Notes under the pieces: generated by a model | Databases searched by the model: none | What the model saw: only the letters and a program-made list of their open reading frames with translations | Told to the model about the DNA's origin: nothing | Made by a program: the position numbers and the translations under genes | Shown here: in pieces, positions 56,475 through 63,764 of the stretch | Layout of the letters: each line of letters starts with the position of its first letter | Numbering within the stretch: the stretch's first letter is position 1 | DNA from: Terriglobus albidus | GTDB taxonomy: Bacteria > Acidobacteriota > Terriglobia > Terriglobales > Acidobacteriaceae | Direction: 5' to 3' | DNA length: 64,000 nt | NCBI RefSeq assembly: GCF_025685425.1 | Contig: NZ_JAGTAS010000049.1 | Span: forward strand, 62,001-126,000

Positions 56475-57590
56475 TCACTCTGCTTGATCGAACTCATTGC
56501 GAAGCGCCTGCATCTGGTCGAGATAGAAGGCCAGATTGTGTTCACTCGCCAAGGTAAGCGCTAACGGCTCGGCGCTATGCATCAGATGGCGCAGATACGC
56601 ACGCGTATAGCGGCGGCAGACCATACAGCTACATGCCGGATCGGGAGGGTTCTGGTCTTCGGCATACTGCTTGTTCTTGATATTCAGGCGACCCTGGCTG
56701 GTGAAGAGAAGACCGTGCCGGCCGGCGCGCGTGGGCAGCACGCAGTCCATCATGTCGACACCCATGCGGGCGTATTCGACGATCTCATCGGGATAGCCGA
56801 CGCCCATCACATAACGCGGTTTGTCTTTGGGAAGATATTCGAGCGTGTGCGCGATCATCTCGCGCGTGACCTCACGCGCTTCACCGACGGCGAGGCCACC
56901 GATGGCATAGCCGGGGAAATCCATCTCGACGAGCCGCTCGGCTGATTCGGTACGGAGATCCTTAAACATGCCTCCCTGCACAATGCCGAAGAGCGCCTGA
57001 TGGCTGCCGTCGAGCTCGTTGTGCCACGGGACTTCATGGCGATGTTCTTTCCAGTAGTCCAGCGATCGCTGTGCCCAGGCATGCGTCAGCCCCATCGACT
57101 CTTTGGTACGTTCCCACGTGGCGGGCGTTTCGACGCATTCGTCGAAGGCCATCATGATGTCGGCGCCGAGCGCGATCTGGACCTCCATGGAGTGCTCGGG
57201 TGAGAAGAAGTGCTTTGATCCATCATGATGCGAGCGAAATTCGACGCCATCGGGAGTGACCTTGCGCAGCTCGCTCAGGCTGAAGACCTGAAAGCCGCCC
57301 GAGTCGGTGAGCATGGAGCGGTTCCAGCTCATGAATTTGTGCACACCGCCGGCGCGGCGGATCAGCTCGTGTCCCGGACGGAGATAGAGATGATACGTGT
57401 TGGCCAGAATGATGGCCGCACCCTTGCCCTCGGCTCCGTTGGTCTCCATGACATCCTGTGGGACGGCTTTCACGGAGGCTGCCGTGCCGACCGGCATGAA
57501 CACCGGGGTTTCTACCTTGCCGTGAGGCAGGGTCAGGGTAGCCCGGCGGGCGGGGCCGGATTCTTTCAGGAGCTCAAAGCTAAGGGACAC
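56475..57590 (-). CDS. tgt: tRNA-guanine transglycosylase
   Basis: 371 residues. Tgt swaps guanine 34 for preQ1 in tRNAs of the GUN-anticodon class. Catalytic aspartates in MLTDSGGFQVFSLSE and GVDMMDCVLPTRAGRHG; zinc site DPACSCMVCRRYTRAYLRHL with three Cys and a His. HALFGIVQGG-type loop reads HQALFGIVQGGMF. Often beside yajC-secDF, as here, with an EAL gene interposed. Confidence 0.96.
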   Translation of the reverse strand: MSLSFELLKESGPARRATLTLPHGKVETPVFMPVGTAASVKAVPQDVMETNGAEGKGAAIILANTYHLYLRPGHELIRRAGGVHKFMSWNRSMLTDSGGFQVFSLSELRKVTPDGVEFRSHHDGSKHFFSPEHSMEVQIALGADIMMAFDECVETPATWERTKESMGLTHAWAQRSLDYWKEHRHEVPWHNELDGSHQALFGIVQGGMFKDLRTESAERLVEMDFPGYAIGGLAVGEAREVTREMIAHTLEYLPKDKPRYVMGVGYPDEIVEYARMGVDMMDCVLPTRAGRHGLLFTSQGRLNIKNKQYAEDQNPPDPACSCMVCRRYTRAYLRHLMHSAEPLALTLASEHNLAFYLDQMQALRNEFDQAE

Positions 57591-57643
57591 GGAATTATTT
57601 TACGAAGCTGGTTGATGAAACCAATGGGCTCCGGACGATATCA

Positions 57644-58102
57644 CTAGCCAAGAGAATCGCGGAGTTCGGCGATGGTGCGATGCAACACGGGGTGAACCCA
57701 CTCCGGAGCGATCTCTGCTAATGGCTCCAGCACAAACAGCCGCTCATGCATCGCCGGGTGGGGGAGAGTAAGACCATGCTCGTGGAGAATGAGATCGTCG
57801 TAGAGCAGAAGATCGAGATCCAGCACACGAGGGCCTTTTTGCGGCACAAGAGCGCGATTTCGACCCGTTTTGCGCTCAATTTCCAGCATTTCCCCCAGGA
57901 GAACCAAAGGAGTTAACTCCGTCTCCAGCAGGCATGCGCCGTTGAGGAAACGAGGCTGGTCCACGTAGCCGACCGGAGCGGTATCGCGGAAGCTGGAGAC
58001 GGCCAGAATCTGGCCAAAATTGCTAAGTTGCTGAATTGCTTGGGATAAGTGCTGTTGCCGGTCACCGAGATTGGAGCCGAGTGCAATTGCCGCTTTAGGC
58101 AT
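57644..58102 (-). CDS. folK: Dihydropterin pyrophosphokinase HPPK
   Basis: About 152 residues (MPKAAIALGSNLGDRQQHL); a start nine codons earlier is possible. FolK transfers pyrophosphate from ATP to 6-hydroxymethyl-dihydropterin in folate synthesis. Signatures: ALGSNLGDRQ, YVDQPRFLNGACLLET, GPRVLDLDLLLYDDL (the HPPK box) and PHPAMHERLFVLEPLAEI. It overlaps the end of lpxC. Confidence 0.94.
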   Translation of the reverse strand: MPKAAIALGSNLGDRQQHLSQAIQQLSNFGQILAVSSFRDTAPVGYVDQPRFLNGACLLETELTPLVLLGEMLEIERKTGRNRALVPQKGPRVLDLDLLLYDDLILHEHGLTLPHPAMHERLFVLEPLAEIAPEWVHPVLHRTIAELRDSLG

Positions 58103-59009
58103 GGGCAGGCTGCAGCCCGGCAAAGGCATCGGCTTCGGCAGGCTCGTCGTCGTAGGCGTACGCCAGCTCCCAGGTGGAACGGTCTTTCATGAGCTGAGAG
58201 ACGAGGGCGGTATGCATGGCGTGCCCTGCTCGCTCGGCGACGACGCGGCCCTGAATCCGGCGGCCTGCCAGCGCGAGATCACCGATCAGGTCGAGGACCT
58301 TGTGGCGGACGAACTCGTCCGGAAAACGGAGAGGGCCGTTTTGGACACCGGTCCGGGTAAGGATGATGGCCGACTGCTCGGAGACGCCGCGGATGAGACC
58401 CATATCCCGAAGCTTGGCCTCGTCTTCCTTCCATCCGAAGGTGCGAGCGGGAGCGATGAGGTCGGTGTAGGCGCCGGTCTCAAGGTCGGCGAGAAAACGT
58501 TCCCGACCGATGGGATTAGGAAAGTCGATGAGGTAGTCGATCTGGTAGCCGGTGCCGGGGTAGACGCCAATGAACTTATCGCCTTCGCGGACCTCAACCT
58601 CTTTGAGGATGCGAATGTACTCCCGTTTGCGGCGCTGCTGTCGGCTACCGACGCGATCGAATTCCGTGACATACGGTCCGGCGGAGCCGTCGAGGATTGG
58701 GAGTTCGAGGTTGTCGATCTCGACGATGACGTTGTCGATACCGTAGCCAATAAAGGCAGAGAGCAGGTGCTCGGTCGTGGAGATGAGGACACCCTGACGC
58801 ATCAGGCTGGTGGCGTAGCTGACTTTAGCGATATTGCGGTTGTTGGCGGGAATCTCGAAGCCGTCCAGGTCGGTACGGCGAAACACAATGCCTGACCCTG
58901 CGGCAGCAGGGATGAGGCGCATGGTGACAGGAGCTCCGGAGTGAAGGCCGATACCGGAGAAGCTGATCTCCGAGGCGATGGTGCGTTCGTAATGGGGCTT
59001 ACCTGACAC
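58095..59009 (-). CDS. lpxC: UDP-3-O-acyl-N-acetylglucosamine deacetylase LpxC
   Basis: 304 residues from a GTG (VSGKPHYERTIASEI). LpxC is the zinc-dependent committed step of lipid A synthesis. Zinc ligands: His in STTEHLLSA, His and Asp in VRHKVLDLIGDLALAG; the catalytic His is in RAGHAMHTALVS. Fits a didermic outer membrane. It heads a reverse-strand run of folK, tgt, EAL and yajC-secDF and faces rsmG. Confidence 0.95.
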   Translation of the reverse strand: MSGKPHYERTIASEISFSGIGLHSGAPVTMRLIPAAAGSGIVFRRTDLDGFEIPANNRNIAKVSYATSLMRQGVLISTTEHLLSAFIGYGIDNVIVEIDNLELPILDGSAGPYVTEFDRVGSRQQRRKREYIRILKEVEVREGDKFIGVYPGTGYQIDYLIDFPNPIGRERFLADLETGAYTDLIAPARTFGWKEDEAKLRDMGLIRGVSEQSAIILTRTGVQNGPLRFPDEFVRHKVLDLIGDLALAGRRIQGRVVAERAGHAMHTALVSQLMKDRSTWELAYAYDDEPAEADAFAGLQPAHA

Positions 59010-59107
59010 TCGTTCCGATCACCGTCCCGCAAATGTGACGAGAGTCAGAGTAGCCCCGATTCAAACAAGTGTGGATGTGGCAAAAATGACACAGTTAATC
59101 GTTTGGC

Positions 59108-59116
59108 TTATCCACA
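59108..59116 (+). other. Perfect DnaA-box-like 9-mer
   Basis: TTATCCACA in the lpxC-rsmG gap; an imperfect TGTGGATGT lies at 59070-59078. A single box is not evidence for an origin by itself. Confidence 0.35.
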
Positions 59117-59155
59117 TTCCTGTGAGTCCGGCGGATCTTCCCTTCGCCGGTACTA

Positions 59156-59259
59156 GAGCATCCCTGCTGCTGGATCCCGATAGAGAGCGCAGCGGCGTTT
59201 TCATTACGGAAGCGCCAGGGATACGGAATCCCTACGCTAGACCTACGGGGAAAATGCTC
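59156..59259 (-). repeat. Family A MITE-like element, copy 3
   Basis: 104 bp, opposite orientation to copies 1 and 2. Ends GAGCATCCC and GGAAAATGCTC, flanked by TA on both sides (59154-59155 and 59260-59261). Internal GCGGCGTTTTCATTACG is shared with the others. It lies in the divergent lpxC-rsmG space. Confidence 0.7.
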
Positions 59260-59261
59260 TA

Positions 59262-59342
59262 GCCGTTATTGGGGAATAAGGGGAAGCCTCGGTGGCTTGC
59301 GCCGTTTTCCTTCAGAGAAAACGGGTTTTAGGAGAAATGCTC
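59262..59342 (-). repeat. Family A derivative, truncated copy 4
   Basis: Keeps the GCCGTTTTCC-TTCAG-GAAAACGG hairpin and the right terminus GGAGAAATGCTC followed by TA (59343-59344), but lacks a left terminus. Directly next to copy 3, so nesting or tandem insertion is possible. It ends 13 bp before rsmG. Confidence 0.5.
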
Positions 59343-59355
59343 TAGACTTCTGGCG

Positions 59356-59970
59356 ATGGCTACGCTTTCGCTGGAAACCCTGGAGTCCCTATTGCAACCG
59401 TACCTGCCCGCTGGCATTCCAGCCGGTGTCGTGGAGAAACTTTCGGCGTATCTGGAACTATTGCTGAAGTGGAATGCCAGGACGAACCTTACCGCTATCC
59501 GGCAACCGGAGGAGATGGTGCGCCGGCACTTTGGGGAGAGTCTCTTTGCCGGTGGGCTAGTACCGGAGGAAACAGGGACATTGCTCGACCTGGGATCGGG
59601 AGGTGGATTTCCCGGGATTCCGATCCAGATTCTACGGCCGGAGATAGCGGTGACCCTGGCGGAGTCTCAAGGGAAGAAGGCGGCCTTTCTACGGGAAGCG
59701 GTACGGACCCTGGGACTGAAGACTGAAGTCTGGGCAGACCGGGGAGAAAAATTGGCTGGCAGATTTGATGTGGTCGCGATGCGCGCTGTGGACAAGATGG
59801 GGGAGATGATCCCGGTGGCAGAAGCGCTCGTCGGTCCCGGAGGCCATCTCATGTTGCTGACCACCCGTATTCAGCTCGAAGTACTGAACAGAGCCGCGAC
59901 TACTGTGCAGCCTCTGCCGGGATCGCTGGACGGGGTAGTGGCTTTGTTCCACGTGGAACAGAATGGTTGA
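59356..59970 (+). CDS. rsmG: 16S rRNA (guanine-527 N7) methyltransferase RsmG
   Basis: 204 residues. RsmG (GidB) methylates G527 in 16S rRNA. Motifs: KWNARTNLTAIR, LLDLGSGGGFPGIPIQILRP (AdoMet-binding loop), TLAESQGKKAAFLREAV, VVAMRAVDKMGEM. The final codons (FHVEQNG) overlap a parS site, so parS has shaped the C-terminus of the protein. It precedes the parS cluster and parAB, a classic chromosome-partition arrangement. Confidence 0.96.
   Translation: MATLSLETLESLLQPYLPAGIPAGVVEKLSAYLELLLKWNARTNLTAIRQPEEMVRRHFGESLFAGGLVPEETGTLLDLGSGGGFPGIPIQILRPEIAVTLAESQGKKAAFLREAVRTLGLKTEVWADRGEKLAGRFDVVAMRAVDKMGEMIPVAEALVGPGGHLMLLTTRIQLEVLNRAATTVQPLPGSLDGVVALFHVEQNG
59945..59960. other. parS site 1 (inside rsmG 3-prime end)
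   Basis: Perfect 16 bp palindrome TGTTCCACGTGGAACA, the ParB-binding consensus of many bacteria. It encodes part of the RsmG C-terminus. Confidence 0.92.
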
Positions 59971-60001
59971 AAGTTGCAAGTTGAAGGTTGAAGACATACG
60001 G
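59968..60001. repeat. Family C arm (left) at the parS cluster
   Basis: GTTGAAAGTTGCAAGTTGAA... ending GAAGACATACGG; its complement arms lie at 60608-60644 and 60704-60740. Confidence 0.7.
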
Positions 60002-60042
60002 CATGGGTGAGATGGGAAGTCGCCTGCCCAGCGTTCGAGGCA

Positions 60043-60058
60043 TGTTCCACGTGGAACA
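60043..60058. other. parS site 2
   Basis: Perfect TGTTCCACGTGGAACA palindrome in the rsmG-parA gap. Confidence 0.92.
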
Positions 60059-60061
60059 TAG

Positions 60062-60540
60062 GTGGTGGGATGGTCGTATCTGGGTGCCCAGATCTTCGGG
60101 GTCCCCGACGAACTTAGTTCGTTGGGGTGAATTCCCGCCCCTGGGTCCTGGGTGTTCGAGCGCCAGCTCGAACCGTTGTTCTTCCGAACCTTTTGGGAAA
60201 CTTCTTCCGAGAAAGGGAAGAGAAGGAGATTTCTCCGCTACTCTTCACCCCAACTAGCGAGCTAACTGTGGACCCCGAGCGCTGCGAAATGACAAAACCT
60301 AAGCGATCCCGTTGACCGACCCGCCGGACAACCTCCCGGTAAAGCAGGTTCTCCACTCCGTTCAGAATGACAACATAGGAAGTCCGCGTTCCGCGCGTGA
60401 AATGGCCAATGATGTGGTTTCAGGCGATAAAGCGGTTCGAGCTTCGCTCGAATACCCAGGCCCCAGAAACGGGAATTTCACCCCAACGAACTAAGTTCAT
60501 CGGGGACCCCGAAGTCCGGGGCACCCTAATCCATGTATCC
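60062..60540. repeat. Family D modules between parS sites 2 and 3
   Basis: Several modules: GGTGCCCAGATCTTCGGGG, CCCGACGAACTTAGTTCGTTGGGG, AAGGAGATTTCTCCGCT, GCGCTGCGAAATGACAAAAC, then a second set TTCGAGCTTCGCTCGAATACC, CGGGGCACCC. No gene is evident from rsmG to parA (950 bp). Confidence 0.65.
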
Positions 60541-60546
60541 CGAAGC

Positions 60547-60562
60547 TGTTCCACGTGGAACA
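60547..60562. other. parS site 3
   Basis: Perfect TGTTCCACGTGGAACA; immediately followed by TGTTGAATTTC, which recurs as TGCTGAATTTC after site 4. Confidence 0.92.
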
Positions 60563-60607
60563 TGTTGAATTTCAGAACAAAGTAGGATTCCCCGACCAGC
60601 CCCTGCC

Positions 60608-60644
60608 GTACGTCTTCAACCTTCAACTTGCAACTTTCAACCTT
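60608..60644. repeat. Family C arm (right), first
   Basis: CGTACGTCTTCAACCTTCAA... complementary to the arm at 59968-60001. Confidence 0.65.
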
Positions 60645-60646
60645 CT

Positions 60647-60662
60647 TGTTCCACGTGGAACA
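60647..60662. other. parS site 4
   Basis: Perfect TGTTCCACGTGGAACA, followed by TGCTGAATTTC; site 3 and its flank look like a duplicate of this unit. Confidence 0.92.
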
Positions 60663-60703
60663 TGCTGAATTTCTGGGCAAGCACGATCCTCCCTCCCCAT
60701 GCC

Positions 60704-60740
60704 GTGCGTCTTCAACTTCAGCCTGCAACTTCAACCTTTT
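60704..60740. repeat. Family C arm (right), second
   Basis: GTGCGTCTTCAACTTCAGCC... a diverged C arm between parS sites 4 and 5. Confidence 0.55.
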
Positions 60741-60817
60741 TCACCTTCCTCTTCTTTCCCAGTGGAAAAGTCCTGAAATGCGTCCCGTAGAGTACTGGCG
60801 CGGGTTTTCGTGCGGGA

Positions 60818-60833
60818 GGTTCCACGTGGAACA
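60818..60833. other. parS site 5 (one mismatch)
   Basis: GGTTCCACGTGGAACA: identical core, first base G instead of T. It is about 87 bp before parA. Confidence 0.85.
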
Positions 60834-60919
60834 ACACTTTTCCACCTTCGTTCCACAGGTATCCGAGACCTGCATATTGAACCTCGTATCACCGCTCCCG
60901 TAGGCTCAATTCTGTTCCC

Positions 60920-61762
60920 ATGAGCAAGGTTCTCGCCATAGTGAATCAGAAGGGCGGCGTCGGTAAGACGACGACTGCCATCAACCTCTCTGCCGCAATC
61001 GCCCTTGAAGGTCTGGATACCCTGCTGATTGATATCGATCCCCAGGCGAACTCCACTGGCGGCCTCGGCTTCGGCCGGGATGACGAGCGCGCATCCACCT
61101 ATGATGTGCTGATGACCGCTGTCACGCCGGATGCAGCCATGCTCACGACGGAGATCGGCACCTTGAAACTCGTCCCGTCGAGCAAGAACCTGATCGGCGC
61201 GACCATCGAGCTTATTCAGCAGGATCGCCGCGAGTTCCGTCTGCGGGATGCCTTAGCCCCGCTGCGGGAGCGTTTTCCCTTTATCCTGCTGGACTGCCCT
61301 CCAGCCCTCGATCTGCTGACCCTGAACGCCCTAGTTGCCTCTGATGGCCTGCTGGTCCCGATGCAGGCCGAGTACTTCGCCCTGGAGGGCATCAGCGAGC
61401 TCATGAGCACGCTGGATCGTGTCTCCCAGGCCTTCAATCCCGGCCTGGCTCTGGAAGGCGTTCTGATGACCATGTATGACGAGCGCACCAATCTGGCGCA
61501 GCAGGTCACGGCGAATCTGCAGGAGTTCTTCGGGGACAAGCTGTTGAAGACCACCATTCCCCGCAATGTACGTCTGGCAGAAGCTCCCAGTCATGGAAAG
61601 CCGGTCATGGTCTACGATCCGCGGTCGCGGGGATCGGACGCCTATCGCGACCTGGCGCTCGAGTTGCTGAAGCGCAACAAGATCGAAAGCCCGAAAGCGA
61701 AAGAACGCGCCAGGGCAGCGAAGACGGGGCAGGAGTTCAAATTCTGGCCCTATAACAAGTAA
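60920..61762 (+). CDS. parA: Chromosome partition ATPase ParA (Soj)
   Basis: 280 residues. ParA-type ATPase; it binds DNA nonspecifically as an ATP dimer and moves ParB-parS complexes. Deviant Walker A KGGVGKTTTAINLS (~11-24), Walker A-prime DIDPQANSTGG, Walker B ILLDCPPALDLLT. No N-terminal HTH, as expected for chromosomal Soj. Forms an operon with parB (81 bp downstream). Confidence 0.97.
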   Translation: MSKVLAIVNQKGGVGKTTTAINLSAAIALEGLDTLLIDIDPQANSTGGLGFGRDDERASTYDVLMTAVTPDAAMLTTEIGTLKLVPSSKNLIGATIELIQQDRREFRLRDALAPLRERFPFILLDCPPALDLLTLNALVASDGLLVPMQAEYFALEGISELMSTLDRVSQAFNPGLALEGVLMTMYDERTNLAQQVTANLQEFFGDKLLKTTIPRNVRLAEAPSHGKPVMVYDPRSRGSDAYRDLALELLKRNKIESPKAKERARAAKTGQEFKFWPYNK

Positions 61763-61842
61763 TAACTGCACGATGGGCCGCAGAGCGGCCGATGAAGTTT
61801 TTTCTCTGATCTCTGTTTTCTCATCTCAGGAGTCGTTCAACC

Positions 61843-62757
61843 ATGAGCACTGGAGCCAAACGCGCCGCACTGGGGAAAGGTCTGGAAGCGCTGCTTCCCT
61901 CCAAAAAGCCGGCCGCTGAACCCGTCGCCCCACCGCCCGCCGCAGCCGCCCCTGTCACCGTCATCGAGGGCAAACCGAAAGAGATCCCCGTCGAGGCGAT
62001 CGAGCGCAACCCCTATCAGACGCGCACCCGGTTCGATGAGACGGCGCTGGCAGAACTGAGTGCGTCGATCGCGGAGCTCGGTGTGGCGCAGCCGATCCTG
62101 GTGCGTCCGCTGCCGGGCGGCAAGTTCCAGCTCATCGCCGGCGAGCGCCGCTGGCTGGCTTCGCAACGCGCAGGTAAGACGACCGTTCCCGCCATCATCA
62201 AAGAGGTCTCGAACGAGCAGGCGATGGAGATCACCATCGTTGAGAACCTGCAGCGCGCCGACCTGAACCCAATGGAGCAGGCCAAGGCCTATCAAAGGCT
62301 CTCAAGCGAGTTCGGCCTTACCCAGGAACAGATGGCCAAGCGCACCGGCAAAGATCGCGCCAGTGTCGCTAACTTCCTTCGGTTGTTGAAGTTACCGGAA
62401 TCGGTCCAGGCCCGTGTGGAAGTGGGAGAGATCAGCTTTGGGCATGCACGTTCGCTGCTGGCCCTTGAAGACGTGCAACTCATTGAAAAGGCTGCACTTA
62501 AGGTTGTACAAATGGGCATGTCCGTCCGCGCGACTGAGACGTTTGTACAAAACCAGCTCAACCCGGAGCGGAAGCTGGGCAAGGTCGAGGCGGTGGAAGA
62601 TCCGCCGATGGACCCCAACGTAAAAGAAGCCCAGACGAAACTGCAGAGGACGCTTGGGTTGAAGGTGCGGATCGAGGATAAGAACGGCAAGGGCAAAGTC
62701 GTCATAGAGTACGCCAATGTCGATGACTTCGATCGCCTGCTTGAGGCGCTGGCATGA
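61843..62757 (+). CDS. parB: Chromosome partition protein ParB (Spo0J)
   Basis: 304 residues; a CTP-dependent clamp loading at parS. N-terminal ParB/Srx domain: IERNPYQTRTRFDETALAEL, PGGKFQLIAGERRWLASQRA (GERRW CTP-binding motif), NEQAMEITIVENLQRADLNP; then an HTH (LTQEQMAKRTGKDRASVANF; LLKLPESVQARVEVGEISFG). C-terminal dimerisation domain ends FDRLLEALA. Encoded next to five parS sites. Its stop overlaps the next gene (ATGA). Confidence 0.96.
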   Translation: MSTGAKRAALGKGLEALLPSKKPAAEPVAPPPAAAAPVTVIEGKPKEIPVEAIERNPYQTRTRFDETALAELSASIAELGVAQPILVRPLPGGKFQLIAGERRWLASQRAGKTTVPAIIKEVSNEQAMEITIVENLQRADLNPMEQAKAYQRLSSEFGLTQEQMAKRTGKDRASVANFLRLLKLPESVQARVEVGEISFGHARSLLALEDVQLIEKAALKVVQMGMSVRATETFVQNQLNPERKLGKVEAVEDPPMDPNVKEAQTKLQRTLGLKVRIEDKNGKGKVVIEYANVDDFDRLLEALA

Positions 62758-63476
62758 AGTGGCTGCGCGCGACCGCGCTTGAGTATCGTCTGCGGTATCT
62801 GATTCACGCTGTCATCTTCATCGTTGGATTTACCGCACCGTGGAACAAGGGCTGGATGAATGTCGGCCGCCAGTCGGTATGGGTCGAGCTCTCCGGCGGC
62901 ATGATGAAAGGCGCCGGACTCGGCTTCGCCGCGGCGACCGAGACAGTGCTGGTGCTGGCTGCTCTGCTGGCCTGCGCGGGAGCCTGGCTGCGAATCTGGG
63001 CTGCGGCCTACATCGGCACCGGAATCGTCCAGGACGCCAGCATGCGCGGCGAACGTGTCCTCGCAGATGGCCCGTATCGCTATACACGCAATCCGCTTTA
63101 CCTGGGCACCATTCTGCACACCCTGGGAATTGCCATCCTGATGCAGCCGCTGGCAGCATTGCTGGCCGTGGTGTTGATTACAGCGTTCCAGTTCCGCCTG
63201 ATTCTGCGGGAAGAACTGTTCCTCGAAGAACAGCGTGGCCCCGCGTATCTGAACTATAAGGCAGCCGTGCCCCGGCTGTTTCCTAGTCTTCAGCCGCGGG
63301 TTCCCGCAGGCGGAGCGAAGCCTGCGTGGGGACAGGCGATTCTGGGTGAGATTTATTTCCTTGGGGTTGCGGCTAGTTTTCTTCTGCTGGGCTGGCAATG
63401 GGACGCGTGGCTGATTCTGCGCGGCATCCTCATCTCTTGGGGTGCGGCGTTGGTGGCGCGGGCGTTCACGAATTAG
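62754..63476 (+). CDS. Membrane methyltransferase of the PEMT/ICMT type
   Basis: 240 residues with about five hydrophobic segments (IHAVIFIVGFTAPW, ETVLVLAALLACAGAWLRIW, LGIAILMQPLAALLAVVLIT, IYFLGVAASFLLLGW, ILRGILISWGAALVARAFT). The segment GPYRYTRNPLYLGTILHTLG is the hallmark of isoprenylcysteine carboxyl- and phospholipid-N-methyltransferases, followed by REELFLEEQRGPAYLNY. It likely methylates a lipid or membrane protein. Its start overlaps the parB stop, so it is in the par operon. Confidence 0.88.
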   Translation: MKWLRATALEYRLRYLIHAVIFIVGFTAPWNKGWMNVGRQSVWVELSGGMMKGAGLGFAAATETVLVLAALLACAGAWLRIWAAAYIGTGIVQDASMRGERVLADGPYRYTRNPLYLGTILHTLGIAILMQPLAALLAVVLITAFQFRLILREELFLEEQRGPAYLNYKAAVPRLFPSLQPRVPAGGAKPAWGQAILGEIYFLGVAASFLLLGWQWDAWLILRGILISWGAALVARAFTN

Positions 63477-63511
63477 TTTGCTGGTGGCCGGGGCGTACCC
63501 GCTCGATTAAC

Positions 63512-63735
63512 CACAGAACTGGGTGCCCCATCCATTGCAACGCAATGTGGGATTTCTCGTGTACGGACCCTTTTCTTAGGTTGATCACGGCCCGAAAAGT
63601 AGGGGTAGAAAAGCAGATTTCTCCGCCTCCGGTCGCTACGAAATGACAAACCAAAAATAAATCGCGCGAAGTGCGATGCCTCACGCTAAGCCCCACCCTT
63701 CGCGGTAAAGCCGCGAAGGGTGGGGCAACGAGAGC
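63512..63735. repeat. Family D composite array
   Basis: GGTGCCCCATCCATTGCAAC, ATTGCAACGCAATG, GAAAAGCAGATTTCTCCGCC, GGTCGCTACGAAATGACAAA, and CTTCGCGGTAAAGCCGCGAAG followed by GGTGGGGCAACGAG. The gap between the methyltransferase and the final gene is otherwise empty. Confidence 0.65.
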
Positions 63736-63764
63736 ATTTCCGCCTTCAGACTGCGAACTACGGC

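Noticed and set aside
58071-58895. Long forward frame antisense to lpxC
   Set aside because: High-GC codon bias of lpxC creates open frames on the other strand; the composition is Gly/Asp/Val-rich with no motif.
59945-60833. parS palindromes considered as E-box or transcription-factor operators
   Set aside because: Exact 16 bp ParB consensus and position next to parAB make parS much more likely.
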